Shown one piece after another: positions 9,066 to 21,287 of a stretch of DNA of 64,000 bases; the first letter of the stretch is position 1, and every line of letters starts with the position of its first letter. Made by a program: the position numbers and the translations under genes. The stretch lies in the NCBI GenBank assembly GCA_031119525.1, contig JAVHXO010000001.1:62001-126000 (forward strand), read 5' to 3'. The notes beneath the pieces were generated by a model, which was given only the letters and a program-made list of their open reading frames with translations, had not been told where the DNA came from and did not search any database. The stretch is from Spiroplasma sp. (GTDB lineage: Bacteria; Bacillota_I; Bacilli_A; Mycoplasmatales; VBWQ01).

Positions 9066-11534
9066 ATGAAAAAGTTTTTTCGTAGTAGTTATTTAGGTTT
9101 AATCTTTTTATTTTTATACTTACCAATCGCTGTGTTAATTATTTTCTCATTCAATAGTGGTTCATCAGTGCGAAATTTTAAAGGTTGAGGCATTGATGCT
9201 TATGCTGAATTATTTAAAGAAACATCATTATGAGAATCATTCAGTGTTACTTTAATTGTTGCTTTGATTTCAACAATTATTGCTGTTATTATTGGTACTT
9301 TTGCTGCTTTAGGGTTAAGTAGAACTAGTAAATTAACACGGAATATGACTTTAACAATTACCAATATTCCTTTAGTTAATGCTGATATTGTTACTGCTGT
9401 TTCTTTAATGTTATTATTTATGGCTTTTGCTTTTAATTTTGGGATTGTTACTTTAATTTTAGCGCATATATCTTTTAATATTCCGTATGTTATTATTACA
9501 GTCCTACCAAAAGTTAAAACAATTAGTAAAGAACAAATTGAAGCTAGTCAAGATTTAGGTGCTTCATCTTGATATACTTTAAGAAAAGTTGTTTTCCCAA
9601 CTTTAAAACCAGCAATTATTGCTGGTGCAGCAATTGCTTTTGCAATGAGTTTTGATGACTTTATTATTTCGTACTTTACTGGTGGTAGCACAGCCAACCT
9701 TTCAACTTACATTTATTCTTTAAAACGAATCAAACCATACATTAATGCTTTTTCTACCTTATTAATTGTTGTGATTGCTTTCGTCATTGTTGGTTGAAAT
9801 GGTTATAAAATTGTTAAAAAGCAAGTTACTTTACGAAATGAAAGAATTATTAATCAAACTTATCGTGATAAAAGAATTAATCGGTTAGAAAAAAACTTGA
9901 ATAAAAATTACTTATTATTAAATAATGTTAAAGAAGTAAAAAATACCAAACGGAAAACCAAAAAACAAATCTTATTCCACCCAATAAGTGAAGCTGAAGA
10001 GTTTTATTATGTCAAATTCTTTGAAAATAAAATTGAAAAAAATAAAAAAATTACCAAAAAAATTCTTAAGTTAGAAGCACAATTAGACAAAGAACAACAT
10101 TGAGTTTATGATATTAAGAAAAAAATTATTCGTCATAAAAAAACCAAAGAACGAGCATCAAGAATTCGCCGTGAAAAATTTCATTTCTTACGCTGACCTT
10201 GAAAACTAATCTTAATATCTGGTTTAGTTGTTGCTGTTTTTGCTGGTTCACTAGCATTCTATATTAAAAGTAGTACTTATGATTTATCAGTTGCTAACTG
10301 AGGGGAATATATTTCCCCAGAAATTTTAAAAGATTTTGAAGAAGAATTTAACGTTAAAGTAAAATATACAACGTATGAAGATAATGAGACATTGTATGCC
10401 AAATTATCAACAACTGATTATGACATTATGGTTCCAAGTGATTATATGGTTGCTCAATTAGCTAGCGAAGATAGGTTAGAATTATTGGATTTAGAAAAAC
10501 TAAAAAATTTAGGCATTAATGATACTTTAACAGCAATGTTAGAAAATTATCAATTTGAGATGATTAATGGCCCAGATAAAGGTCAAACAAAGAAACTAAG
10601 TCAATTTGCAATTCCTTATTTTTGGGGTGATTTAGTATTAGTATTTAATACTGTGGCAAATCCAAATTTATTGTCTGACTTAGGGATTGATCAATTAGAT
10701 CATGTTAATTGGGATATCTTGCAAAAGGCTGCTGAATTAAAGAAAAAAATTGTTTTAAACAATGATATGCATAATTTGTTTATGTTAGGCTTAGTTTCCC
10801 TGCATTATCAAAATCAATGGGGTGAAAATACTGGTACGAATGTTGATCCTAAAGAAAAAAACCAACAAGAAGGCAACAAATTTACCAATTATGTTAATGC
10901 TCATAGTAATCAAGAAATTGATGATGTGGCAGAATGATTAAAACCAATCATTCATAATCCCAATACTAAGATTCAAAGTGATGAAATTATTGATACTGTG
11001 GCAATTCCTCAGGGTTGAGATATTGCTTATATGTATAATGGCGACTTATTAGCTGCGATGCGCCAAGATTTTGAGCAAACAAATTACCAAATTGCCCGAC
11101 CATTTCAAGGTAATAATAATTGAAATGATGATATGGTAATTAGTAAAAATAGTCAAAACAAAGATTTAGCTTATGAATTTATTAAATACATTATGAGAAA
11201 AAATGTTCAAGTAGATTTAAGTACTGAATTTGGTTATACATCACCAGTGCAAACAGCAATTGATGAAGTTAGTGATCTTTATCCAGAATTTAATTGAAAA
11301 CAAGCTTATATTCCAGGTAATACTCAAATTGCACCAATTGATAACTCAATTGCCACGAAAGGTTATTATAACGGTTTATATACTCGTACTTTTGATCCGT
11401 ATATGCAAGATCAATATAATAAATTATTAGCAGGTCAAGGTGAAAGTAGTAGTCTTACTAGTTTAATTGTCCAATTAGTTTTTGTTTTATTAATTGTAAT
11501 TGGGTTTATCGTTGTCATGTTATTAATTCGTTAA
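9066..11534 (+). CDS. potCD: Fused polyamine permease and substrate-binding protein PotCD
   Basis: One 822-residue frame joins two transporter subunits. Residues 1-260 are the PotC permease (six helices; EAA loop EASQDLGASSWYTLRKVVF). Residues 265-375 are a highly basic cytoplasmic linker. A helix at about 380-399 re-crosses the membrane, and residues 406-790 are the PotD binding domain (YDIMVPSDYMVAQL, FAIPYFWGDLVLVFNT, PQGWDIAYMYNGD). A last helix at about 800-818 anchors the C-terminus. In a wall-less cell with no periplasm this tethers the binding protein to the outer face. Such fusion is known in other mollicutes. Confidence 0.9.
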
Positions 11535-11568
11535 TTATTTAAATAAATATTTATTAAAATAAATCATC

Positions 11569-11598
11569 AAAAATAGTTCTAATTAGAACTATTTTTTT
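11569..11598 (+). terminator. Terminator of the pot operon
   Basis: Perfect 12-base stem AAAAATAGTTCT / AGAACTATTTTT with loop AATT, then more T residues; 35 bases after the potCD stop. Confidence 0.9.
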
Positions 11599-11707
11599 CT
11601 TTTATTAAATACCAGCAATATTTTAGTAAATAAACTTTTTTTATTAATAAAATAAGAGTAAGATTAAAAATATCAAAATAAAGATTATTAAAGGAGGAAA
11701 ATTAATT

Positions 11708-12967
11708 ATGAAAAATATATTAAAGTTATTAACATTAACAACAATTGCTACACCATTTGCACCATTAAGTTTAAATATTGCAACTGTTACTAATAAAGTT
11801 TATACTGACCCAATAGTAAAATTTACACAAGTAACTTGAAATGATGGGTCATCTTATCGTATGTCAGATACCAAAGCAGTTTATACCGATCATATTGGTC
11901 CATCATTATATTTTTTTGATAGCACAAAGGTTAATAATAATGCGCAAGGATTTACTAATTTAATGAAAAATGCGATGTTTTTTCCCTGATCAGAAAGATT
12001 TGGGATTGTCATTGAAAATGGAACTTCTAAAGCTTTCCTATTTGATAATACAAAAATTAATGAGCCATCAAGGGGATTAACAAAGATTAATAAAAGTTTT
12101 GGTGGAATTTTCCTGTTAACTGACACAACAGCTATTTATCGTGAAATTGGAAGTTTACAAACTTATTTTTTTGATATAACAAAGTTTAATGAACCAGAAC
12201 AAGGGTTTATCTCATTAAATAAAACTTTGAATGATACTTTTGTTCGTTTATCTCCGACAACAGGGATTTTCTTAGAAAAGAGTACCAAACAAAATTACTT
12301 TTTGGATGTAACAAAAATTAATGAGCCATCAAAAGGTTTCACTAAATTTGAGCGCCCATTTGTTCGACCTGATATTTTATCTGATACCTTAACATTAATT
12401 GTTGACACAAATTTACTACAATTATTTTTATTTGATAGTACTAAAATTAATGAACCAGGTCAAGGATTTACGCAATTAAAGCAAAAGGTTGGTTTCTTTT
12501 ACTACATGTCAGATACAACCGGAATTTTTATTCGATCAACTGATGAAAAAGCGTTATTTTTTGATGTGACAAAAATTAATGACCCGACAGGTGGTTTCGT
12601 TGAGTTAGATTGACGAGTTCTTTCTTTTAAGCGCTTATCTCCAACAACAGGATTTTTTAAAGAATGAAATAATGCTGACAATTACTTTTTTGATAGCACA
12701 AAAATTGATGAACCATCAAAAGGTTTGATTTATTTACCAAAAAAACTTTCAGCAATTTTCCCCTTAACAACAACAGTAACAATTTTTAGAGAATTAAATA
12801 CAAAAAAAGCGTTCTTATTTGATAGTACAAAAATTGATGAGCTTTCAAAAGGATTTTTTGATTTAAATAAAAGAATTAATGAATCAGTAGGATTATCAAA
12901 AAATACCGCCCTGATAAAAATTGATGATCCTAAAAAACCGTGAACTTTATATTTTGAATATTATTAA
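11708..12967 (+). CDS. Secreted protein with about eight FDxTKIxEPxxGF repeats
   Basis: A 419-residue protein of unknown function. The first 27 residues form a signal peptide (MKNILKLLTLTTIATPFAPL) without a lipobox cysteine, so it is likely released or non-lipid anchored. The rest is a tandem repeat with period of about 42-50 residues; each unit carries an aromatic-F-(D)-x-T-K-(I/V)-(N/D)-x-P-x-x-G-(F/L) core, for example FLFDSTKINEPGQGF, YFFDSTKIDEPSKGL and FLFDSTKIDELSKGF. No other domain is seen. AAGGAGG precedes the ATG. A repeat fold such as a beta-propeller is possible but unproven. Confidence 0.8.
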
Positions 12968-12981
12968 ATTTATGATAAAAA

Positions 12982-13013
12982 AATTCAAATAGTTTCTAAA
13001 AACTATTTGAATT
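12982..13013. terminator. Bidirectional terminator
   Basis: Fourteen-base stem AATTCAAATAGTTT / AAACTATTTGAATT lies between the repeat protein (plus) and the nucleotidyltransferase gene (minus). On the minus strand the stem is followed by a longer T run, so it can stop transcription from both sides. Confidence 0.75.
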
Positions 13014-13022
13014 TTGATTTAT

Positions 13023-13739
13023 TTACTTTTTAAAAACTTTTTTAATTCGCTGTAAGTCAGATTTGTCATCCAAATCTCAAAAGTTATGATAATCAATTAA
13101 GTAAGGTTTTAAGAGAATCCGATCTTTAATACTACGATTAATTAAATATTTACCAATCATTGTTGTTTTTAAAATTTCTAACTCATTAGAATTATTTAAA
13201 TGAACAGCAATTTTTTTTGCTCATGGTTGCGTTATATGCGCTCACTCACTTGCTAATAAATGATCAAGATCATCACTTTCAATAATATCAATAATATTTC
13301 CTTGAATGTTTAAACGATAACTTCAATCTTCTATTTCTGTTTCTTTTTTCATTGCTGCCATCACATTATCATTAATTTTGTCATTAAAACAATTAGTTTT
13401 CATAACAAAATCGCCTGAAACTAAAAATAAATCAAAATCAAATACGGTTGTTGGCAATAAGGTTAAAGCATAAGCACTTTGATATTTGAAATAATTTTCA
13501 TTAAAAATTATTTGTAAGTTTTGATATTTTTCTTGTAAATATAAAAACTTTTCATGTTTATAGCCAGTAATGACAAAAATTTGTTTTAAGGTTTTTACTG
13601 CTAATAAATTATTAATTAAATGCTCAATTAATGGCACACCATTAATTTTAATTAATGATTTATGAGTTTTTTTTGTTAGAGGATTTAGTCTTTTGCCTTG
13701 TCCAGCAGCAAAAATAACCGCAATTTTCATATTATTCAT
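13023..13739 (-). CDS. Nucleotidyltransferase (LicC/GlmU-N-like)
   Basis: A 238-residue enzyme of the sugar/choline-phosphate nucleotidyltransferase fold. The signature AVIFAAGQGKRLNPLT (about residues 7-22) followed by THKSLIKINGVPLIEHLI is the nucleotide-binding loop and conserved lysine. LFLVSGDFVM gives the metal-binding Asp. Short length without a hexapeptide-repeat domain matches CTP:phosphocholine cytidylyltransferase (LicC) or small sugar nucleotidyltransferases; the substrate is not readable. A second in-frame ATG four codons in is an alternative start. It lies just downstream of leuS on the same strand. Confidence 0.75.
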
Positions 13740-13775
13740 TCTTTTCTTTCTTTTTTTATTAACTTATCAAAAAAT

Positions 13776-16214
13776 TTATTTGACAACAAAATTAACAATT
13801 TTGTTAACAACACAAATTTTCTTAATAATTTTTTTATTTGTTAATAATTGTTGTACTTCTTCATTTGCTTGTACAACTTTTAAAGTTGCTTCACTAGTTA
13901 AATTATTGTTAATTGCTAGAATTAATTTTGTTTTACCATTAATTTGAATTGCAATATTAACTTGTTCAGTAATTAAAACTTTTTTATCATATTTTGGTCA
14001 ATCACTATTACTAATACTATCCTTATTTCCTAGTAAAAATCATAATTCTTCACTTAAATGTGGAGCAAAAGGATTTAATAACTTTAAAAAATTAATTAAA
14101 TAATCACGATAAATTTTTTGTTCTTTATAACAATGATTAATAAAAATCATTAATTGGGCAATTGCCGTATTAAAATCTAAGTTTTCAATATCATTTGTTA
14201 CTTTTGCCACCGTTTGATGGTAGATATAATCTAAACTATTATCATTTTCTGTCACAATTTTTCCTTGATAATCGTCATTAGTAAATAAACGATAAATTCG
14301 GGTTAAAAATTTATGAATGCCAATTAAACCATTTTCTTGTCATGGTAGCGAAGCAGTAATTGGGCCCATAAACATTTCATAAACTCTTAATGTATCAGCG
14401 CCATATTTATCAATAATAACATCAGGGTTAATAACATTGCCTCTTGATTTTGACATTTTTTCATTGTTTGGACCTAAAATCATCCCCTGATTAACTAATT
14501 TAGTAAATGGTTCAGCTTTAGGAACTAATTTTAAATCATACAATACTAAATTTCAGAATCGAGCATATAATAAATGTAAGACAGCATGTTCTTGACCGCC
14601 AATATATAAGTCAACTGGTAATCAATATTTAAAGCGTTTTTTTGCTACTGCACTATCAAAATCATAATAACCACCATCATGATCTTTTAATAAATAGGCT
14701 AAATAATATCAGCAACTGCCAGCTCATTGGGGCATTGTATTGATTTCCCTTACACCTTTAACGCCATCTTTTCTTCTAACTTCTAACCATGATTTATTAG
14801 CATTAGCAAGTGGTGCTAACCCATTCTTTGAAGGATTAATATTAGTAATTTTCGGTAAAATTAATGGTAGTTGATCAGCAGTTAAAGTAGTAATTGTATT
14901 GTCTTCCCAATAAACTATTGGAAAAGGTTCACCCCAATAACGTTGTCGCGAAAATAATCAATCACGTAATTTATAATTAGTTTTTGGTATTGCAAGATTT
15001 AAATCTTGCAATTTTTTTAAGATTAACATTCTAGCTTCGTTTGTTTTTTTATTATTAATAAAATCAGAATTGAGATATTTTTTAGCACCAGTAAAGGCTT
15101 TGGTTTTATCTTTAACATCAACAATTCATGGAATTGGCAATTTATGATTTTTGGCAAAAAGAAAATCTCGCTGATCACAACAAGGTACTGCCATAATTGC
15201 ACCAGTACCATAACTATTTAAAACATAATCACCAATTCAAATTGGAATTTGTCCTTTTGTTAGGGGATGAATTGCATAACTGCCAGTAAAAACACCAGTC
15301 TTTAAAGTGTTATCTTCTTGACGCATTAAATTAGTTTTGCTTTTAGCATTAAGAATATAATTTTGGCCAGCATTTCAATTTTCTTGGGTTAATAAATGTG
15401 GTACTAAATGATGTTCGGGGCTAATAACCAAAAAACTAACCCCAAAGATTGTATCAATTTGTGAGGTAAAAATTTTGATAATTTGTTTTTGATTTGCTAC
15501 TTGAAAATCAACTTCAACACCAACACTTTTACCAATTCAATTTCTTTGTAATTCTTTGACAGAATTCGGTCAATCTAACTTATCTAAACCTTGTAATAAT
15601 TTTTCGGCGTAGTGGGTAATTTTTAATACTCATTGTCGCATTGGTTTTTTAATGACTGGATGATGACCACGTTCTGAAACCATTTTTCCTTTAATATTAA
15701 GTACTTCTTCATTTGCTAACACTGTCCCTAATTCAGGACAAAAATTCACTTCAACATCTTCTAGACTAGCCAAACCTTGCTGATATAATTTAATAAAAAT
15801 TCATTGAGTTCAACGATAATATTTTGGATCAGTTGTATTAACTTCTTTACTATAGTCAAAAGTAAAACCAATTTTCTTTAATTGTTTGCGAAAATTATTA
15901 ATATTTTGTTTGGTAAAAGTTGCTGGATTATTTCCGGTTTTTAAAGCATATTGTTCAGCAGGTAAACCAAAGGCATCTCAACCAATTGGATGTAATATTT
16001 GATAACCTTGCATCATTTTAGTTCTGGCAATAATGTCAGTTGCACAATAGCCCTTTGGGTGACCAACATGTAAACCATCACCAGAAGGATAAGGGAACAT
16101 ATCTAATAAATAGAGTTTTGTTTTATGATGATGATCAAGATTTGTAAAAAAAGTTTTTTTTTCTTCTCAATATTTTTGTCATTTTTTTTCAATTACTTGG
16201 TAGGGATAACGCAT
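13776..16214 (-). CDS. leuS: Leucyl-tRNA synthetase
   Basis: Class I aminoacyl-tRNA synthetase, 812 residues, the usual length. Motifs: [16 protein letters not shown] with the HIGH-type HVGH at about residue 46, and [14 protein letters not shown] (KMSKS at about 586). The CP1 editing domain lies between them. The C-terminal anticodon-binding region ends in a short lysine- and valine-rich tail. AAGGAG precedes the ATG. Many TGA codons are read as Trp, all within one uninterrupted frame. Confidence 0.95.
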
Positions 16215-16414
16215 TATTACTCCTTAGTTATTTCTATAAAAATCATATCATAAATAATTTTCTTGGTTTTAAATAAAAACTAATTTTTCTTAATTGTTTA
16301 GTTTTACTAATTAGAAAAAAACTTTTTAATATTAACTTTGACAATTCGTATTTTTTTTATTTTAAAGTCATATATAATTATGATAGTTCATAATAAAGGG
16401 GGGGATGATTAATT

Positions 16415-17293
16415 ATGAAGAAATTATTAAGTTTAATTGGGATTGTTGCAATTACTGGATCAGCAAGTAGTACTGCAGCATCAATAGTAAAAACAAATGC
16501 TGATATTCAAACAGGCCAAAGTCATAATCAATTAGATTTTCATCACGTTGCCAAAAATTTATCAGTGACAAGACAAGATTTAAATGTTGATTGAATTTCT
16601 TTCAATCAATTTATTGCTTTAGATTTTGGTGATTCAAATGAATATGCACCAACAACAAGTACTTATGATCCAGAAAATTGATGAGAAGTTTGAGACTGAG
16701 GTTGACGAATTGATTTTCCTGAGGGTGATATTAATGTTATGCGAGTTGTTAAATTAGTTTATTCGCTTTACAATGGTTTAAATTTTAGACCATTAGAAGA
16801 TTTATTAAAATCTACTAACAATTTGTTTAAGTATTTACTTGCCCTTGATCAACATGACCAAGATTTAATAGCAGTATTGCATGATATTATTGTTAAAACT
16901 GAAAAAGATTTAAAAGATTCAGGTGTACCAATTACTGACGAAGTATTTAATGTTTTAAATCAATTTAGTTCAATTTTGAAACCATTTCGTAATTTTAAAC
17001 TTATAACTTTTTCATCAATCATTAAAAGGCAAGTTGAAAGCGAATTGGGGATGTCAATTGATGAAATTGGTATTAAATATTTTGCCATTATTAATCAATC
17101 AATTAAAGCTTTAGGTATTGTCAATAGCGTTTTAGAAGTGATTCAAGATTCAATACCCGCAATTGTTTGACAATTCATTGTTGATAATCTTGGCACAATT
17201 GCCAATCAAATGGCAGCAGCAGATCAAAATCATAATGGCGTTTATTTAAAATTTCAACAATTTGTTGTACCAATGGGCTTTAAAGCAAGATAA
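16415..17293 (+). CDS. Secreted protein of unknown function
   Basis: A 292-residue protein starting with MKKLLSLIGIVAITGSASS, the standard Spiroplasma export signal, but lacking the usual lipobox Cys (the position reads AASIVKT). A Trp-rich stretch (NWWEVWDWGWRIDFPEG, about residues 88-104) is followed by a predicted all-helical region to the end. No domain is recognised. The ribosome site is an unusual run of seven G residues (AAAGGGGGGG). TGA encodes several of the Trp residues. It is monocistronic, with its own strong terminator. Confidence 0.75.
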
Positions 17294-17302
17294 TTTATTA
17301 TT

Positions 17303-17338
17303 AAAAACTTATTTGTTAATTAACAAATAAGTTTTTTA
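17303..17338 (+). terminator. Terminator after secreted protein gene
   Basis: Fifteen-base stem AAAAACTTATTTGTT / AACAAATAAGTTTTT with loop AATT and a T run. It faces the end of the thiT-like gene on the other strand and could also stop that transcript. Confidence 0.85.
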
Positions 17339-17358
17339 TTGTCGATTTCAGTTTAATT

Positions 17359-18360
17359 TTAATAACGATTTAAATAATAACGACCTAAACCACGATAAAA
17401 AACTGGAATTAATAATTGAATTAATGGATAAGTAAAAAGAAAAATATGGATAAAGTTATAAATTAAAGAATATCAAATGGCACTATAACCAGTTCAAACA
17501 CTCGTTGGAAATGCTGTTGTTCATAAAAAATATCCTGATAAAAATTGGTAAAAATAAACTAACAACAATACTAAAAAACAATGAGAAAAATAATTAATAT
17601 AAGTAAAAATTGATGTTTTTTCTTTGAAAGTGGAAGGCAAAAAAGCAATTATTGCTGGCGCTGTCATTGGTAAAAAATAATCTAAAATAAAACTTCATGG
17701 ACTAATAATATTAGCTGCTGGAATAAATAGTAGGGCCATTAAAGCACTAATAAAACCAGTTAATCAACCATGAGCAAATGATGTTAAGAAACTAATTAAA
17801 ATTAATGGTAAATATTTAATTCCCAATCCCCCACCAAAAGGTAGATGTGGTAATAAATTTTCTTCAATAAAACTAAATGTAATTGTTAAGGCACAAAAAA
17901 AAGCAATTAAAACATAGTCAATTGTTAATCATTTTTTAATGCCTAATTTTTTTTTCAAGTTTAACGAACGCTTACACCAATTTAAATTCAAATCTTCTTT
18001 TTCTTTTTGTTGATTAATAACAAATCAACAGCCATAAAAATTTAATGTTAAAGATACTAACAAAAAACTCAGGACAAGATTATTTTTAATTGCTAAAATT
18101 CAATTATTTTTAAAGCTAATCATAACTCATAAACTAGCAATAATAATAATTAAACCTAAAATTAAACTTAAAAAAATTTTTAAACTAAAAAAAGTTCAAT
18201 CATTTGCTGTTGCTTGGAATTGAAAAAGTTGATTTAATGTTTGATTATTAATGATAATTGTTAATAAAAATAAAGTAAGAAAAATAATTGCATTAACAAC
18301 ACTAGTTATTTTTAATCACAGATAATTATTTGTTGGATTGATATTAATTTCTTTAGTCAT
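17359..18360 (-). CDS. thiT: ThiT-like thiamine transporter S component (TPP-riboswitch controlled)
   Basis: A 333-residue integral membrane protein. The C-terminal part (about residues 165-333) resembles the ECF S component ThiT: LPHLPFGGGLGIKYLPLILIS, then HGWLTGFISALMALLF and a WSFILDYFLPM segment. The first 160 residues add about four helices and a charged loop not found in the usual 180-residue ThiT. A TPP riboswitch sits immediately upstream, which independently supports thiamine as substrate. It would need the shared EcfAAT module encoded elsewhere. AAAGGAG precedes the ATG. Confidence 0.8.
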
Positions 18361-18402
18361 TAAAAAACTCCTTTATTTAAAAATGCTAAAGAAGTCGAAA
18401 AA

Positions 18403-18494
18403 GAATTAAGACTTCCTACGTTAGTATTAACTAAATCAGGTTCTAAGGGTTTGTCTCAAACATTGTATAAAAGAAATGTTACCCCTGCTTAATC
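18403..18494 (-). promoter_or_regulatory. TPP riboswitch (THI element)
   Basis: On the minus strand the conserved core reads CAGGGGTAAC ... TGAGACAAACCCTTAGAACC ... TGATTTAGTTAATACTAACG ... TAGGAAG, matching the thi-box consensus (CUGAGA, ACCUGA and CGUAGGGAA elements). Closing helix P1 is GATTAAG (18494-18488) with CTTAATTC (18410-18403). Right after it, GAAGTC and GACTTC (18415-18391) can form a hairpin whose loop contains the P1 3' strand; it may be part of the expression platform. The start codon follows 30 bases later. Confidence 0.93.
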
Positions 18495-18610
18495 AAAGAT
18501 GATTTTGAATTTATTTAATTGCAAATTTATTTTATCAAATAACTCAAAAATTTAATATGATAAAATAATAAAAAATATTAATATTAAAAGAAAGTTATAA
18601 GGTATAAACA

Positions 18611-19405
18611 ATGGAAAAAATTAAATTACGAGAATTACTAGTAGTTATTGCTGGTTTAACAATTGCAACTCCAGCAACAATTGGAATTTTTTCTAATATT
18701 AATACTCATAAAATCATTGATCAACGAATGGAATTAAAAGATGTTTTCAAAGATTTTCAATTTAAAGATAATAAAGGCGTAGAAAATTTCTTAGATGACA
18801 ATAATGTAACAATTATTGAAGATCAAATTTTACAACATATTAATGCCCCAAGATTAAATCTTGTTGGTTTGGTATTAGAACAGCAAACAAGTAATTCAAT
18901 TATTTTGAAAGCAACGGATGAAGCAAAAGATTATCAAGGTCAAGTAACATTAACATGAAATTTAAAACTATTTGAAATTATTGGAATTGGTATGAACAAG
19001 CACCCTGATGTTCAAATTAGAACTGGACTTAAAGGATATTTTTATTTAGCTTTAAATACTAATCAAATTAAATTTTTTGATTATGGTAATTATGCTAAAA
19101 CTGATTTAAAAATTAATCCTGAATGACCAGATTATCATAAATTTATTTTTACTAATTCTGATGAAATCGTTGAAGAATTTACTTTTGATGGTCGTTGAGA
19201 TACATCTAATGTTAATAATAATTTTAAAGATTTTGATTTTACTAATAGTGTTACAGTTAGTGTTACTAGTCCTGAAATAATGAAGGTTAAAATTTTTAAT
19301 TCAGATATTAATCGCTGAGAAAAGTTACAAGAAGAAAAAACATTTGTTATTAACCAAGTAGGACAAATGAAAGAAAAAAGAACAAAAAATTTATCAAGAT
19401 TTTAA
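18611..19405 (+). CDS. Membrane-anchored/secreted surface protein, short paralogue
   Basis: A 264-residue protein with an N-terminal hydrophobic segment (LRELLVVIAGLTIATPATIGIF) and no other known domain. Residues 90-125 (LVLEQQTSNSIILKATDEA, then YQGQVTLTWNLKLFE) are nearly identical to residues 419-455 of the next gene, and the regions around them also align (KDVFKDFQFKD versus SELFADFKFKD). It therefore shares a whole C-terminal module of about 230 residues with its neighbour, implying duplication. Function unknown; exposed location is inferred from the signal segment. Confidence 0.75.
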
Positions 19406-19504
19406 AAAAATATTTTATTTTTCCTATTTTATGATATAATTACGGCAGAAAAAATACTTTAATTCAAGTATTAAAAAAATAATCAAAGAAAGGAATATAA
19501 TAAA

Positions 19505-21286
19505 ATGGCAGAAAATTTAATTGATCAAGAACTGCTTTTACAAGAAAAGAAAAAACAAAAAAAATTATATAAAAATTGAAAGCTTTATGCGAGTGCACTG
19601 GGGATTGTTGTTATTGGTACTGGTACTGGCTTAGGGATTTATTATGGTGTTAATGGTAATAATTCTAGTACTACACCAGCATTAACTGAACAAGATTTTG
19701 TTAATGCAATCAAAAATGCTAAGTATCAAGCAGAAATTATTCAAGAAACAACCGTTGAAGAATTAGCAGCAATGATTAATGTTGATTTTATTAAAGATCA
19801 ATTAAGTGAAAATATTAAAAATCAATTTAATGATCAACTATTTAAACTTAATCAAATTACTCACGCTAATGGTTCAAAATTAACTAATGATGATTTATTA
19901 AATGCTAAAACAATTGATGCTCTAATTGATTACAATTATGGTGTTATTGAAAATCAAACAACTAATTTAAAAATTGAAATTGCAGAAATTAATGATCAGC
20001 AAATTGTTGATGTAATTAATGCCAAAAATTACAAATTAGATATTGTAATTAAATCATCAGCTCAAAGCGTTGAAGATTTAATTACACCTGAATTTATTAA
20101 AGAACAATTAACAGGAGCGATTGGCGCAGCCTTTAATGATAATTCATTTAAATTGGCAGAAATATCTGTTAATAGTGAAAAATTAGCAGATAAAAACTTA
20201 GAAACAAAAGGAAAAATCAATGCTGAAATTAACTATCAGTATGCTGAAATTACAGAACAAAGAACTAACTTAATAATTAATATTTTTGTTAGTGACGAAC
20301 AAATTGTTGAAATAATTAATGAAACAAATTTTTCAGTTGAATATAAATCTAGTGTTAAAGTTGAAACTATTAAAAATAAAATTACTGGTGATTTCATTAA
20401 ATCACAATTAAAAGATGAACAAATTAGTACAGGTTTTAAAACAAATTCCTTTGAACTTATAAATATTACTTTTGAGGATGAGGATGAGGATAGAGATTTA
20501 GAAGATGGCGATTTAGAAGCAATTGGACCAGTAGTTACTAAAATTCACTATAATTATGGGACATTTAAAAACCAAAATACTAGTTTAACAATTAATTTAG
20601 TTAGTACAGTAGAACCAAGAGATTTATCAGAATTATTCGCTGATTTTAAATTTAAAGACAGTAAAAATATAAATAATTTTCTTGATAGTAACGATCAAAC
20701 AGTTATTGAAACTCAAATTTTAGTTGTTCTTCAAGAATCAAGTTTAACAGATGCTGGTTTAGTGGTAGAACAACAAACAAGTAATTCAATTATTTTGAAA
20801 GCAACAGACAAAGCAGAAGATTATCAAGGTCAAGTAACATTAACTTGAAATCTAAAATTATTTGAAGTTTGAGGGATTGATACAGATGGAGGTTTACCAC
20901 CCCTAATTTCTGATCCAGGTAATAAGGTTGAGCTTAAAGGATACTTTTATTTAAATAATCAACAGCAAATTCAATATTTTGATATTTATGATTATTTTAA
21001 TGAAGGGGAAAGTAATGAAGTAAGTAGATATGAACAGTTACATACTTTTAAATTTGTTAATGAAAAAGATGAAGAAGCAATTGTTGAGTTTTCAGAATTT
21101 AAAAAAACTAGCGATATTGCTGCCCAACTTGGTAGTTTTGATTTAACAAGTAAAACAACCGTTGAAATTACAAGTACAGTTTATCGTAATGTCAAAATAT
21201 ATCTTTCAAATGATTGAATTGGTCTTGACGACGAAATAACTTTTGAAATTGATTTGTCAGGGACACTTAACATCAAACAAGAATAA
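19505..21286 (+). CDS. Large surface protein with three ~90-residue repeats and shared C-terminal module
   Basis: A 593-residue protein: a basic cytoplasmic N-terminus (MAENLIDQELLLQEKKKQKK), one transmembrane helix at about residues 28-48, then three tandem repeats of about 90 residues with motifs such as ITPEFIKEQLTGAIGAAFND, INYQYAEITEQRTNL and QIVEIINETNF. An acidic stretch (EDEDEDRDLEDGDLE) precedes the C-terminal module shared with the gene upstream. The repeats resemble the alternating repeat units of mollicute variable surface lipoproteins (Lipoprotein_17-like), but no lipobox is present. Likely exposed on the cell surface. Confidence 0.75.
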
Positions 21287-21287
21287 A

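Noticed and set aside
13023-16214. Many apparent breaks in genes (leuS and others) caused by TGA codons
   Set aside because: TGA falls at conserved Trp positions everywhere and the frame stays open across it, so this is genetic code 4, not pseudogenes.
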